Positions 34,570 through 43,195 of a stretch of 64,000 nt of DNA are shown here, piece after piece. Source of the stretch: RGIG8748 sp045606045 (GTDB lineage Bacteria > Bacillota > Clostridia > UMGS1810); assembly GCA_045606045.1 (NCBI GenBank), contig JAZURE010000037.1:1-64000 (forward strand), read 5' to 3'. Each line of letters opens with the position of its first letter. Position 1 is the first letter of the stretch. Both the position numbers and the translations under genes were made by a program. The notes under the pieces are model-generated. The model ran no database searches, had not been told where the DNA came from, and saw nothing but the letters and a program-made list of their open reading frames with translations.

Positions 34570-34943
34570 CAGAAGTGGTTGACCCCATAGCGCTTGGTGC
34601 AAGAATCGTAGAGCCTCAGGAAAACTGTTGCTGCTGTGGTTGTGACACAGATGTAAACTCCGTTCCCGAGTGCATCTGTTCTATATTTGAAGAAAACCTC
34701 GTAGGCGGCGAGGATGTTCGCAAGGTGCTCGTTACCCTTGGTCTGTTTACAATCGTAAGATTGATAAGAAAAGTTCAGCTCATCATTCCTGTAATTGACT
34801 TCTGTATTCCCAATGATGAATGTTCTGCTGTTTCTTCCGAAAACAACCCCTGTGAGCTTTTCGACAGACTTTGCTTCCCTATAGACGAGTTTTTCCCGCC
34901 CGAAAAGGGATGCCTGAACGAGAATAACTCCCGTTGTTTGTGA
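34560..34943 (+). CDS. C-terminal part of a split cysteine-rich protein gene
   Basis: An open frame of 127 codons beginning at a TTG with no usable ribosome binding site upstream, so it is not an independent gene in this form. The content is conserved-looking: EVVDPIALGARIVEP, a CCCCGCD cluster, VPECICSIFEENLVGG, LGLFTIVRLIRKVQLIIPVIDFCIP (shown partly) and FPIDEFFPPEK. It is the expected continuation of the protein begun at 18004. Fusion at GGCACACA restores a 283-aa protein in frame. It ends at a strong bidirectional terminator. From memory, intact proteins of this kind exist in other Clostridia; a database search would settle this. Confidence 0.72.
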   Translation: MAHTEVVDPIALGARIVEPQENCCCCGCDTDVNSVPECICSIFEENLVGGEDVRKVLVTLGLFTIVRLIRKVQLIIPVIDFCIPNDECSAVSSENNPCELFDRLCFPIDEFFPPEKGCLNENNSRCL

Positions 34944-34960
34944 TACAAATATAATACCCG

Positions 34961-35008
34961 CGAGCATAACAAAAACCGCATTGTAAAATGCGGTTTTTGT
35001 TATGCTCG
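34961..35008. terminator. Bidirectional terminator with a perfect 22-bp stem
   Basis: 34961-34982 and 34987-35008 are exact complements (core AAAAACCGCATT / AATGCGGTTTTT) around GTAA. It terminates the split gene on the plus strand and the xerD-like gene on the minus strand, overlapping the latter's stop codon. Confidence 0.92.
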
Positions 35009-35881
35009 TGGGTGAGCTTTATTGTATACTTCTCTTATATGATTTTTCATAAGCTTAGTGTAAACCTGCGTAGACACTATATCCTTGTGTCCGAGCATCT
35101 CCTGTATGGATGCAAGGTCGGCGCCGTTTTCTAAAAGATGCGCGGCAAATGAGTGTCTTAGCGTATGAGGAGTTATGTCCTTGTTTATGCCTGCAAGAAG
35201 TGCGTAGGATTTTACAAGCTTCCAGAAGCCCTGACGTGTCATGCGAGAGCCGTTGCAGTTTACAAAGAGAGCTGCCTCATCCGGTTTTAATATCATAGAT
35301 TGCCTTGCTCCCGATATGTATTCGCGAAGCGCTCTTATGGCGGTTTTGCCCAGGGGGACAACTCTTGCCTCTGTTTCACCGATGCATTTTATGTAACCGA
35401 AATCTAAGTCAAGGTCTCTTTTGTTAAGCGTTATAAGCTCTGTCACCTTTATGCCCGTAGCGTACAAAAGCTCAAGCATTGCTTTGTCGCGGGTGCCCTT
35501 GTCCGTAGAGGTGTCGGGGCATTTTAAAAGCATATTCACTTCGCTTGTAGTGAGTATCTGCGGAAGCTTTTTCTTCGCCTTGGGGGTCTTCAGCTTGTAT
35601 GTGGGGTCAAACTTTACAAAACCCCTTAAGTGAAGATAGGCATAAAGAGCTCTTACCGATGCAAGCGAGCGCGAAACAGAGGATACTGCCTTGCCGCCGA
35701 GCTGCATATATGTAATATAGCTTTCCACATCGGCAGTTTCCACATTTTCCACCTCGATTTTGCGCGAGGATATAAAGTCGGAAAACTGCTTTATGTCTCT
35801 TGTATATGATTGCAAAGTGTTCTTTGCAACTTTTTTGTCATTTTCAAGATAGTCTACAAATTCACACATCAGTGCGTTCAT
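35000..35881 (-). CDS. xerD: XerC/XerD-type tyrosine recombinase
   Basis: A 293-aa phage-integrase family recombinase of Xer type, which resolves chromosome dimers at dif. The N-terminal core-binding domain (FVDYLENDKKVAKNTLQSYTRDIKQF) precedes the catalytic domain with the box TPHTLRHSFAAHLLENGADL, then QEMLGHKDIVSTQVYTKL with the nucleophilic tyrosine. The first catalytic arginine is expected in LLYATGIKVTELITLN, where family members have TGLR.SEL. Here K replaces that arginine, which is unusual and may alter activity. Start 35881 has GGAGGG upstream and overlaps the stop of the spoIIM-like gene (ATGA). The pairing with spoIIM is common in sporulating Firmicutes. Confidence 0.87.
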   Translation of the reverse strand: MNALMCEFVDYLENDKKVAKNTLQSYTRDIKQFSDFISSRKIEVENVETADVESYITYMQLGGKAVSSVSRSLASVRALYAYLHLRGFVKFDPTYKLKTPKAKKKLPQILTTSEVNMLLKCPDTSTDKGTRDKAMLELLYATGIKVTELITLNKRDLDLDFGYIKCIGETEARVVPLGKTAIRALREYISGARQSMILKPDEAALFVNCNGSRMTRQGFWKLVKSYALLAGINKDITPHTLRHSFAAHLLENGADLASIQEMLGHKDIVSTQVYTKLMKNHIREVYNKAHPRA

Positions 35882-36456
35882 TTTATCCCTCCAAACACCC
35901 CGACACCTATGCCGAGCTGAATACATTCCGATATACACATAAGAATAAAGAAAACAAAGGTTTTGAGCACAAATCCCAAATATTTTACGGCTTTGTCCGT
36001 GCTTGAGAGCTCACAGCTTCTTAAAGAAAAGTTTACCGCCGTAAGAAACAAAAGCACCTTAAGCGGCAACACTAAAAAGTTTGAAACAAAAACCGCAAAG
36101 AAAATACCCATTGCTTCTTTTAACACGCAGTTTTTTGCCGCAAGTCCCACCGCTGCCCCAAGGCAAAAGCCCTTAAAAAGCAGAAGAACCCCCGAAAGAA
36201 AGGATACAGGGTATGCGGATGCAAAAAGCAGGATTACCGCGCAAAAAACAAGGTCGTTTGTAAAAGCTTTTTTAAAGCTCGGTACGAAAAGCGCATTTTC
36301 GACAGACAGATTTCGTATGTCGGATGCGCTCTGTGCAAAAATTCCGCCTGCCGTACGGTAGGAAACGAGTAAGCCTAAAAATATGAATATTCCCACAAGT
36401 GAGAAGCACACGGCAATAGCCGAACGGCTTACAGGCGGAGATAAAGTATCTTTCAT
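35878..36456 (-). CDS. spoIIM: SpoIIM-like membrane protein
   Basis: A 192-aa integral membrane protein with about five hydrophobic segments: AIAVCFSLVGIFIFLGLLV, a pair around LVFCAVILLFASAYPVSFLSGVLLLF, AMGIFFAVFVSNFLVLPLKVLLF, and a last one at FVLKTFVFFILMCIS (segments quoted in part). Size, topology and position directly before a xerD-like gene match SpoIIM of the SpoIID-M-P complex that drives engulfment during sporulation. The ATG at 36456 uses GGAGAG upstream; a GTG five codons earlier is less likely. Sequence similarity alone is weak, so the call leans on context. Confidence 0.65.
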   Translation of the reverse strand: MKDTLSPPVSRSAIAVCFSLVGIFIFLGLLVSYRTAGGIFAQSASDIRNLSVENALFVPSFKKAFTNDLVFCAVILLFASAYPVSFLSGVLLLFKGFCLGAAVGLAAKNCVLKEAMGIFFAVFVSNFLVLPLKVLLFLTAVNFSLRSCELSSTDKAVKYLGFVLKTFVFFILMCISECIQLGIGVGVFGGIK

Positions 36457-36505
36457 ATCATCACTCTCCACTACAAATTATGTAAAGCGGAGAGGAATTA
36501 TTCAA

Positions 36506-37300
36506 TTACTTTTTCATTTTTTCTGCTTTTTTAAGACAAGCATCGACTGCGTTCATAACAGTCTTTCTAAAGCCATCATTTTCCAGCGAAGCAACCGCAT
36601 CTATGGTAGTGCCTGCAGGAGAACACACCATGTCCTTAAGCTCGGCGGGGTGTATGCCCGTCTCAAGCTGCATAAGAGCGCTCCCCATAAGTGTCTGCGA
36701 AGCAACGGTGTATGCGTTGTCTCTGGGTATTCCTGCTCTTACTGCGGCATCTGCAAGAGCCTCTATAAACATAAACGCATATGCAGGACCGCTGCCGCTA
36801 AGTGCGGTGTATGCACTTATCTTGTCCTCGGCCACTCTTAAGGTTTTTCCCGAGCCTGCAAATATCTTTTCTGCAAAGTCAAGCTCATCTTCTGTTACAA
36901 GAGAGTCGGGTGCTATTACCGTCATTCCGCCGCCTACGGAGAGGGGGAGATTGGGCATTGTGCGGATTGTCTTTACATTTCCGAGTATTCCCTTTATATA
37001 ATCTATGGTTATACCTGCAGCAATGGATATGTACACCTTGCTCTCGTAACCCTCTACGGATTTTATGTCATTAAGAAGTTTCTGGAAGCCGTCGGGCTTG
37101 ATGCACAATATTATGTAATCCGATTTTTTAACCAATTCTTCCAGATTTGTTACATTTATATTAAGCGATTTAACCTTGTCGGAAAAGGCAAGCGAGCAGG
37201 CGTATGTGGTTTCTCTGCAGCAAGCCTTGCTTGCTATGGCACCGCAAAGCACGGAGCCGCCCATGTTTCCCACGCCTATGAAACCTGTTGCAACATTCAT
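36506..37300 (-). CDS. proC: Pyrroline-5-carboxylate reductase
   Basis: A 264-aa enzyme catalysing the last step of proline synthesis, NAD(P)H reduction of pyrroline-5-carboxylate. The Rossmann motif GFIGVGNMGGSVLCGAI starts at residue 6. IRTMPNLPLSVGGGMTVI and the C-terminal signature SGSGPAYAFMFIEALADAAVRAG with ELKDMVCSPAGTTIDAV are diagnostic. The start at 37300 has GGAGGTG upstream. The other two proline genes, proB and proA, lie at 44.8-46.8 kb on the opposite strand. Confidence 0.96.
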   Translation of the reverse strand: MNVATGFIGVGNMGGSVLCGAIASKACCRETTYACSLAFSDKVKSLNINVTNLEELVKKSDYIILCIKPDGFQKLLNDIKSVEGYESKVYISIAAGITIDYIKGILGNVKTIRTMPNLPLSVGGGMTVIAPDSLVTEDELDFAEKIFAGSGKTLRVAEDKISAYTALSGSGPAYAFMFIEALADAAVRAGIPRDNAYTVASQTLMGSALMQLETGIHPAELKDMVCSPAGTTIDAVASLENDGFRKTVMNAVDACLKKAEKMKK

Positions 37301-37503
37301 AAAAACACCTCCAAATGTGCGCCTTTTTAATGGCGGCAAAAATGATTATATCACAAACGCATGGCAAATGTAAAGAGTTTTTTAACATTTTTTAAAATAT
37401 TATGTCAACAAGCCGCACATATAAGTCGGTGCGGTGCTTGACTTTTGACACACCCTGTGATATCATTATTGTGTATAATTGTAATATAAAGGAGTGTTGA
37501 ACT

Positions 37504-38193
37504 GTGGAAAATCTGGTTCTTGTGGTAGACGATGAAAAACCGATAGTCGACATAGTAAAAATAAATCTTCAGAAAAACGGATACCGTGTTATAGAAGCTT
37601 ATGACGGAATAGAGGCGGTATCAAAGGCTATTTCCGAGGAGCCTGACCTTATACTTCTGGATGTAATGCTTCCTGGACAGGACGGTTTTTCTGTATGCAA
37701 AAAAATACGCGAAACCTCTGCCGTGCCCATAATAATGCTTACCGCACGCGATGAAGAGGTGGACAAGATTTTGGGCCTTGAGCTTGGAGCAGACGACTAC
37801 ATGACAAAGCCGTTTTCCATACGCGAGCTCATAGCCAGAGTCAAGGCAATATTAAGAAGGTCGCAGATTTCCGCAAAGGACGAAGCCGCAGGCGAAATCC
37901 TTACCTTTGGCGACCTTACCATAGATATAGAAAAGTACGAGGTGTGCAAAAGAGGCGATGTAATAGAGCTTACATTCCGTGAGTTTGAGCTTCTTAAATT
38001 TCTTGCTACCAAAAAGGGCAAAATCTTTTCCAGAGAAAATCTTTTAAATAAAGTGTGGGACTATGAATTCTACGGCGATGTTCGTACTGTGGATGTTACC
38101 ATCCGCCGTCTCCGTGAGAAAATCGAGGACAACCCCAGCATCCCCACATATATTATGACAAAGCGCGGTGTAGGATACTATTTTGGAGCGTAA
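37504..38193 (+). CDS. walR: Response regulator WalR (OmpR/PhoB family)
   Basis: A 229-aa two-component regulator. The receiver domain has the acidic pocket VVDDEKP, phospho-acceptor Asp53 in LILLDVMLPG, and conserved Thr and Lys (MLTARDEEVD, MTKPFS). The C-terminal winged helix carries ELTFREFELLKFLATKKGKIFSRENLL and the WalR-typical EFYGDVRTVDVTIRRLREKIE (given in part). Start is GTG with AAAGGAG upstream. It is the first gene of walR-walK-x-yycH-yycI. In Firmicutes this system is essential and controls cell-wall hydrolases. Confidence 0.94.
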   Translation: MENLVLVVDDEKPIVDIVKINLQKNGYRVIEAYDGIEAVSKAISEEPDLILLDVMLPGQDGFSVCKKIRETSAVPIIMLTARDEEVDKILGLELGADDYMTKPFSIRELIARVKAILRRSQISAKDEAAGEILTFGDLTIDIEKYEVCKRGDVIELTFREFELLKFLATKKGKIFSRENLLNKVWDYEFYGDVRTVDVTIRRLREKIEDNPSIPTYIMTKRGVGYYFGA

Positions 38194-38196
38194 GAA

Positions 38197-39987
38197 ATGT
38201 TCAAAAGCTTAAGTCTTAAGATAGCCATGATGTTTGTGCTTCTTACCATATCGATTATCATCCTTATAGGGTCGTTTATGACAGAGAGCATAGAAGCATT
38301 TTATGAAAATGAATTCAGAGACCTTATGTCCTCGGTATTCAGCGAGGACTATATTGGTGAGCTCAATTTGTCTGCATCAGCCGATGCTGATGCAAGAGAA
38401 ATATACAACGGCATTACTGTGTATTCCAGCCAGATAGGTGTGGACTCATTCCGTAACCTGTATTTTTTAGACGGCAAGACAGGTAAAACCATAGAGGATT
38501 TAACCACAAACACAGAGCTTTCCAAAACCCTTGAAATATCGCCCAATATCATAGCCGCCATGAGTGGCAGGGCGGGTACCGAGACCCTTTCGGGCGCAGG
38601 CTACATGGATTATGCCGTACCTGTACAAAAGGACGGCAAGGTGCAGTATATAGTGTATGTAAGAGACACCAAAGAAGAGACTACAAGTGTAATGAGCTCC
38701 ATCTTTTCCATCATGGTGCAGGCACTTCTTATAGGTCTCAGCCTGTCGGTGCTTTTGTCCATACTCCTTTCCAAAACCATCATTCTGCCCATACAGTCGC
38801 TTACCGCCAAGGCAGAGAGGATTTCCGAAGGAGAGTTCGATGAAACAATAGAGACTCGCTCTGTAGATGAAATCGGCCGTCTTACAAACACCTTCAACCT
38901 TATGGCGTCAAAGCTTAAGGAAACACTTTACGAAATCCGAAGCGAAAAGGACAAATCCGAAACCATTCTTCTCCATATGACAGACGGCGTTATAGCCTTC
39001 AATAAATTCGGAGAGCTTATTCACATAAATCCCGCAGCAAAGGAATTACTTAAGATTACCGATACAAAAGGCATAAACTTTAATTCCATATTTGGTGAGA
39101 TTACGGATGTATCGGTAGAAAAGGTGCTTTTTCTTCCGCACTTTAAGGGTGCAGAGCGCAACATAACCACCGATACAAACGAGCTTATAGTACACTTTGC
39201 CCCCATACGCACGGCAGATTCGTCCGAGGGCATAATAGCCGTGATACAGGATATCACCGAACAGCGCAAGTTAGATAAAGCGCGCAGAGAGTTCGTTGCC
39301 AATGTATCGCACGAATTAAGGACACCGCTTACCACGGTAAAAAGCTATGCGGAAACCCTTACCGATGTCCTTGCTGACGGAAGCGTGGAGCCTGAGCTTT
39401 TCGGCACATTCTTAAAGATAATAAACAACGAAACCGACCGCATGACAAGACTTGTAAAGGACCTTCTTCTGCTTTCCAGACTGGACTATTCCTTAAGGGA
39501 TATGCCCAAGGAGCATTTTGATATATCCAAGATGATAAAATCCCTTGTGGAAAGACTCACCATAAATTCAGCCGAGAAGAAGCAGACCCTCATATATGAG
39601 CCTACAAATGCTCTGCCCCTCTACCACGGTAACCCCGACAGGATAGAGCAGGTGCTTATAAACATAATTACAAATGCCATAAAATACACACCCCAAAACG
39701 GCAGAATACTCATAACCACCATGTATATGTACAGCTCCATATGTATTAAGGTAACGGATAACGGCATAGGTATTCCCTCTGCCAGCCTTGAGCACATATT
39801 CGAGAGATTCTACCGTGTGGACAAAGCGCGTTCCAGGGAGATGGGCGGCACAGGTCTTGGCCTTGCCATTGCCAAGGAGATAGTGGAGGCACACGATGGT
39901 ACTATAGAAATCAAGAGCAAGGTTGGCAAGGGCACAGAGGTTATCATAAACCTGCCTCTTGAAAATCTGGGTGCAGAACAAATGTAA
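38197..39987 (+). CDS. walK: Sensor histidine kinase WalK
   Basis: A 596-aa membrane kinase. Transmembrane segments at about 8-28 and 165-187 flank an extracellular sensing domain. A HAMP linker (ITLPIQSLTAKAERISEGEFD type) covers about 188-240, and a PAS domain about 255-355 (MTDGVIAFNKFGELIHINPAA). The HisKA motif FVANVSHELRTPLTTVKSY has its phospho-acceptor at His372. The ATPase domain has N-box NIITNAIKYTP, G1 VTDNGIGIP and G2 GGTGLGLAIAKEIVE. The start lies 3 bases after walR. The kinase is autoregulated in other Firmicutes by YycH and YycI, which are encoded just downstream. Confidence 0.95.
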   Translation: MFKSLSLKIAMMFVLLTISIIILIGSFMTESIEAFYENEFRDLMSSVFSEDYIGELNLSASADADAREIYNGITVYSSQIGVDSFRNLYFLDGKTGKTIEDLTTNTELSKTLEISPNIIAAMSGRAGTETLSGAGYMDYAVPVQKDGKVQYIVYVRDTKEETTSVMSSIFSIMVQALLIGLSLSVLLSILLSKTIILPIQSLTAKAERISEGEFDETIETRSVDEIGRLTNTFNLMASKLKETLYEIRSEKDKSETILLHMTDGVIAFNKFGELIHINPAAKELLKITDTKGINFNSIFGEITDVSVEKVLFLPHFKGAERNITTDTNELIVHFAPIRTADSSEGIIAVIQDITEQRKLDKARREFVANVSHELRTPLTTVKSYAETLTDVLADGSVEPELFGTFLKIINNETDRMTRLVKDLLLLSRLDYSLRDMPKEHFDISKMIKSLVERLTINSAEKKQTLIYEPTNALPLYHGNPDRIEQVLINIITNAIKYTPQNGRILITTMYMYSSICIKVTDNGIGIPSASLEHIFERFYRVDKARSREMGGTGLGLAIAKEIVEAHDGTIEIKSKVGKGTEVIINLPLENLGAEQM

Positions 39988-40100
39988 ATGTTATGCGCTT
40001 TTAAAACGCTTGTAATTGTTTTGTAACAATTATGCTATATAATATATTTAGAATAATAGGCAGCGCATATGCGCAATGTATTTTTATAAAGGTGATTACA

Positions 40101-40556
40101 ATGAAAAAATTAATTACATCAGTTCTCATAATCATGCTGTGTCTTGTTCCGCTTACGGCTTTCGCCTCGGCTGAGACACTTCCTGCCGATTATGCGGGCA
40201 ACACCACAGAGCTTATAGATATCAAAAACCCCGAGGTTGCTTCCAGCACCACCGCAAACAAGGCTTGCGTTATTTCGGCGGTTGCAGCAAGCGGAACCAC
40301 GGTTACGCTATATACATACAATGCAGAAACAGGTACATATGTCAAGATGTACGCAGATGGCGCTCCCCTCGAATCTGTAGTGGGTGCCGCAGGTCTCTAT
40401 GCACAGAATATTGAGCTTACATACGGCAGTAACAACATCCTTGTTGTTGCTTCTTCGGGAAATTCTGTTGAAACTGCAAGACTGGAAGTAACACTTGTAA
40501 AGAATAATCTTATAGACACCATAAGAAATTTCTGGCAGAGCATACTTAATCCGTAA
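40101..40556 (+). CDS. Small secreted protein between walK and yycH
   Basis: A 151-aa exported protein with signal peptide MKKLITSVLIIMLCLVPLTA to FASA. The rest is a single beta-rich domain with GTTVTLYTYNAETGTYVKMY and LEVTLVKNN, and an aromatic C-terminus. I do not recognise the family. AAAGGTGATT precedes the ATG, and a frame open further upstream has no ribosome binding site. yycH starts 13 bases later. No such gene sits in the textbook wal operon, so it may be a lineage-specific envelope component or an additional input to WalK. Confidence 0.72.
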   Translation: MKKLITSVLIIMLCLVPLTAFASAETLPADYAGNTTELIDIKNPEVASSTTANKACVISAVAASGTTVTLYTYNAETGTYVKMYADGAPLESVVGAAGLYAQNIELTYGSNNILVVASSGNSVETARLEVTLVKNNLIDTIRNFWQSILNP

Positions 40557-40569
40557 TGGGTGATTTGTT

Positions 40570-41988
40570 ATGAAAAAGGAAACCATTAAAACCGCAGTTC
40601 TGGCTTTACTGGTAGTTAGCAGTATTGTACTTACAATTAATAATTGGTTTAGTGAAAAATTATGGCCTGACGGCTATAATTTTTTTTCTAATTTAGCAAA
40701 TTATTTATCCATAGCCAAAAATGACAAGAGCTATTATCTTTCTAAGGAAAATGTGTCAAACCCTGCCAAGATAGTTGTAAACAACAGCGACCTTCGTAAT
40801 GTATACACACACTCCTCTGCGGATTTCAATGACATGGTAAATACCGTAAAGGAGCATCTCAAATCGGGACTCGGACAAAAGGACGGCATAACCTACGGTA
40901 CTTCTGATGAATGGAAGAACGCGCTTAAAAACAGGTCTATATACTTCTCTTACCCTGTGCCTTACGGCACCAAGACCTTTTCTGCCATATTGGACACTCC
41001 CATAAATGCGCTCGGCAGCGGAAATGTGCAGGAATTTGTGCTTGTATCGGGCGACAGCATCACGGGCAAGCCACACCTTTTTGTTAAATCGGCGGACGAG
41101 GATTCTCACACAGATATCACCCTTTCAGGCGACAGTTTAGAGATAGATGCACTTATAGAAAGGTATGCACTTTCCTCGGCGGGCGAATGTCCCTATTCAT
41201 TTGAGCTGAATTTCGATAAGGCGGGCGAAAACAAGGAGCAAAAGGTGACTATAGATTCGCAGGTTATCCTTTCCATAAAGCCTATTACTGCCTCTGCTGT
41301 ATCGGAGATAAATTATTTCGAAAGCATAGCCGAAAACGAGGAGCTCTATACCGAGTTTCTGAGGTCATTCGGCTTTAACGCATCAAACCTGCGAAAGAAC
41401 GTAACCCTCGACAAAACCATAATATTTGCCGAAAACTACGGCACCATAAAGATGCACCCCGACGGACTTATGGAGTTTAAGGCGCTAAATAACACAAAGG
41501 GTATAGAAACAGGAAATTCTGTTGAGTTTTACGATACCTTTATAGATTGCATAGAATTTGTAAATAATGTATGGGATACCGCATGTCTCGAGGAGAATAT
41601 GGACATCAATCTTTCCTCTGTAAAGATGGGCGATGCGGACAACAGCTTTGTTATAACCATAGATTATTATGCAGAGGGTATGGAGGTTGTAACGCGTGTA
41701 GATGCCACAGACTCACACAGTGCGCTTAATCACGCCATAGAGATAGAGGTTACAAATTCTAAGATAACATCATACAGACAGGCGGTGCGCGGATACCGTT
41801 CCACAGGAGACATAACCTCGTGCAGCGGAGTTATAGAGGCTCTCGACACCCTCATGGCAAACGAAAGCATAAAATCCGACAATATAACAAGCCTCTACAG
41901 AGCATACTTTGCTTCGGAAGGCGGAATCTGCAAGCCATGCTGGGTAGCCACAACCGCCAAGAATGAAACAAGAATCATAAAAGATTAG
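40570..41988 (+). CDS. yycH: YycH-like WalK accessory protein
   Basis: A 472-aa membrane-anchored protein with an N-terminal segment (AVLALLVVSSIVLTINNWF) and a large extracytoplasmic part. Size, topology and position in the wal operon fit YycH, which together with YycI modulates WalK through its membrane segment. The WSEKLWP-like NNWFSEKLWPDGYNFF stretch after the helix and a central YycH-type body support this. Overall similarity in the family is low, and position carries much of the call. yycI follows 12 bases later. Confidence 0.8.
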   Translation: MKKETIKTAVLALLVVSSIVLTINNWFSEKLWPDGYNFFSNLANYLSIAKNDKSYYLSKENVSNPAKIVVNNSDLRNVYTHSSADFNDMVNTVKEHLKSGLGQKDGITYGTSDEWKNALKNRSIYFSYPVPYGTKTFSAILDTPINALGSGNVQEFVLVSGDSITGKPHLFVKSADEDSHTDITLSGDSLEIDALIERYALSSAGECPYSFELNFDKAGENKEQKVTIDSQVILSIKPITASAVSEINYFESIAENEELYTEFLRSFGFNASNLRKNVTLDKTIIFAENYGTIKMHPDGLMEFKALNNTKGIETGNSVEFYDTFIDCIEFVNNVWDTACLEENMDINLSSVKMGDADNSFVITIDYYAEGMEVVTRVDATDSHSALNHAIEIEVTNSKITSYRQAVRGYRSTGDITSCSGVIEALDTLMANESIKSDNITSLYRAYFASEGGICKPCWVATTAKNETRIIKD

Positions 41989-42000
41989 CGAGGTGGAAGG

Positions 42001-42768
42001 ATGAATCTGGGCAGAGTAAAGACCTTTCTTATAATCCTGTTTCTCGGTATAAACATATATCTTATAGCCGCAGGCTTCTCTACAACACGCTTTTATCTGG
42101 ACAAGGATACCGTATCCGACTGCATTGAGGTGCTCGGCGAAAACTCCGTAACGCTTAAAGAGGGTGTAATGCCCCGTTATACAGTAAATTTAAGAGGTAT
42201 AGATACCGATAATACTGTGTACACCAATGAATTTGTAAAAGGCGGTAAAAACGGCTTCAAAACAAAAGGCAACACATTTTCATGTATGTTCACTCCCACG
42301 GATAAGACGGCAGAGCCCCAAAAGGCGGTGCTTGGTTTTCTTGAGGAAAACGGCTTTGACACAGAACATATGAAGTTCTCTTCTGCCAAAGAGGACGGTG
42401 TGTGGTATATAATCTGCTGTGTTGGGGATTATTCCATATTCGACAGCCGTATCAAAGTAACGAGGAGCGAGGATTCATACATTATAAACGGCAGATGGTA
42501 CGAGCCGAAATCCCACAAGGTGCGCTCGCAGAACCGTCAGAGAAACACGGTGTATATTACAAGTGTACTTGTGAATATGCTGCAAAATGAGGATATTATG
42601 CAAAATGCACCCTTTGAAATAACGGACATAGACTACGGCTACCTTGCAGGTCTTCCTTACGGAAGCGAGGAGCACATAAGGGCAACGGCAATGCCGTACT
42701 ACAGAATAAAGGACAATAAGGGCAATACCTATTATTACGACGCGGCAAGCGGCGAATATTTGAAATAA
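42001..42768 (+). CDS. yycI: YycI-like WalK accessory protein
   Basis: A 255-aa protein with one N-terminal membrane helix (FLIILFLGINIYLIAAGF) and an extracytoplasmic domain ending in a YycI-type repeat (MPYYRIKDNKGNTYYYDAASG). GAGGTGGAAGG precedes the ATG. YycI interacts with YycH and WalK in Bacillus and Staphylococcus. It is the last gene of the wal operon; ybaB starts 15 bases later and may be co-transcribed. Confidence 0.8.
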   Translation: MNLGRVKTFLIILFLGINIYLIAAGFSTTRFYLDKDTVSDCIEVLGENSVTLKEGVMPRYTVNLRGIDTDNTVYTNEFVKGGKNGFKTKGNTFSCMFTPTDKTAEPQKAVLGFLEENGFDTEHMKFSSAKEDGVWYIICCVGDYSIFDSRIKVTRSEDSYIINGRWYEPKSHKVRSQNRQRNTVYITSVLVNMLQNEDIMQNAPFEITDIDYGYLAGLPYGSEEHIRATAMPYYRIKDNKGNTYYYDAASGEYLK

Positions 42769-42783
42769 CAGGAGGAAACAAAA

Positions 42784-43128
42784 ATGGCAAAACCAAGAAT
42801 ACCCATGGGCATGGGCGGAGCAAATATGAACAATATGCTTAAGCAGGCGCAGAAGATGCAGCAGAATATGCTCAAGATGCAGGAGGAAATCGAAAAAGAA
42901 GAATTTGAGGCAAGTGCAGGAGGCGGAGCAGTAACTGTAAAGATGTCGGGCAAAAAGGAGCTTACATCCGTAAGCATAAAGCCTGAGGCAGTAGACCCCG
43001 ATGATGTAGAAATGCTCGAAGACCTCATTCTTACTGCGGTAAACGATGTTCTCACCAAGGTAGACAGTGCAAACGCAAGCAAAATGAGCTCTATAACAGG
43101 CGGACTTAATATACCCGGAATGTTTTAA
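42784..43128 (+). CDS. ybaB: YbaB/EbfC family nucleoid-associated protein
   Basis: A 114-aa DNA-binding protein of the YbaB/EbfC family (tweezer-like dimer). The methionine- and glutamine-rich helix MNNMLKQAQKMQQNMLKMQ, the core AGGGAVTVKMSGKKELTSVSI and the C-terminal glycine-rich tail TGGLNIPGMF are typical. GGAGGAAAC precedes the ATG. The usual neighbours (dnaX, recR) are absent. Confidence 0.95.
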   Translation: MAKPRIPMGMGGANMNNMLKQAQKMQQNMLKMQEEIEKEEFEASAGGGAVTVKMSGKKELTSVSIKPEAVDPDDVEMLEDLILTAVNDVLTKVDSANASKMSSITGGLNIPGMF

Positions 43129-43134
43129 TTTCTC

Positions 43135-43163
43135 TTGACAAGAGCATACATTAATTATATAAT
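43135..43163 (+). promoter_or_regulatory. Consensus promoter of rsmD-coaD
   Basis: TTGACA (43135-43140), 17 bp, TATAAT (43158-43163). Transcription would start near 43170, right at an ATG (43172). This makes the later TTG start of rsmD, which has a ribosome binding site, more likely. Confidence 0.88.
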
Positions 43164-43195
43164 AACTATATATGGGTACAAAGGAGAGTATTGCA

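Noticed and set aside
37445..37479. Promoter of walR (TTGACA and TATAAT)
   Set aside because: The two boxes are 23 bp apart, too far for a sigma-A promoter; a promoter probably exists here, but I cannot place its -35.
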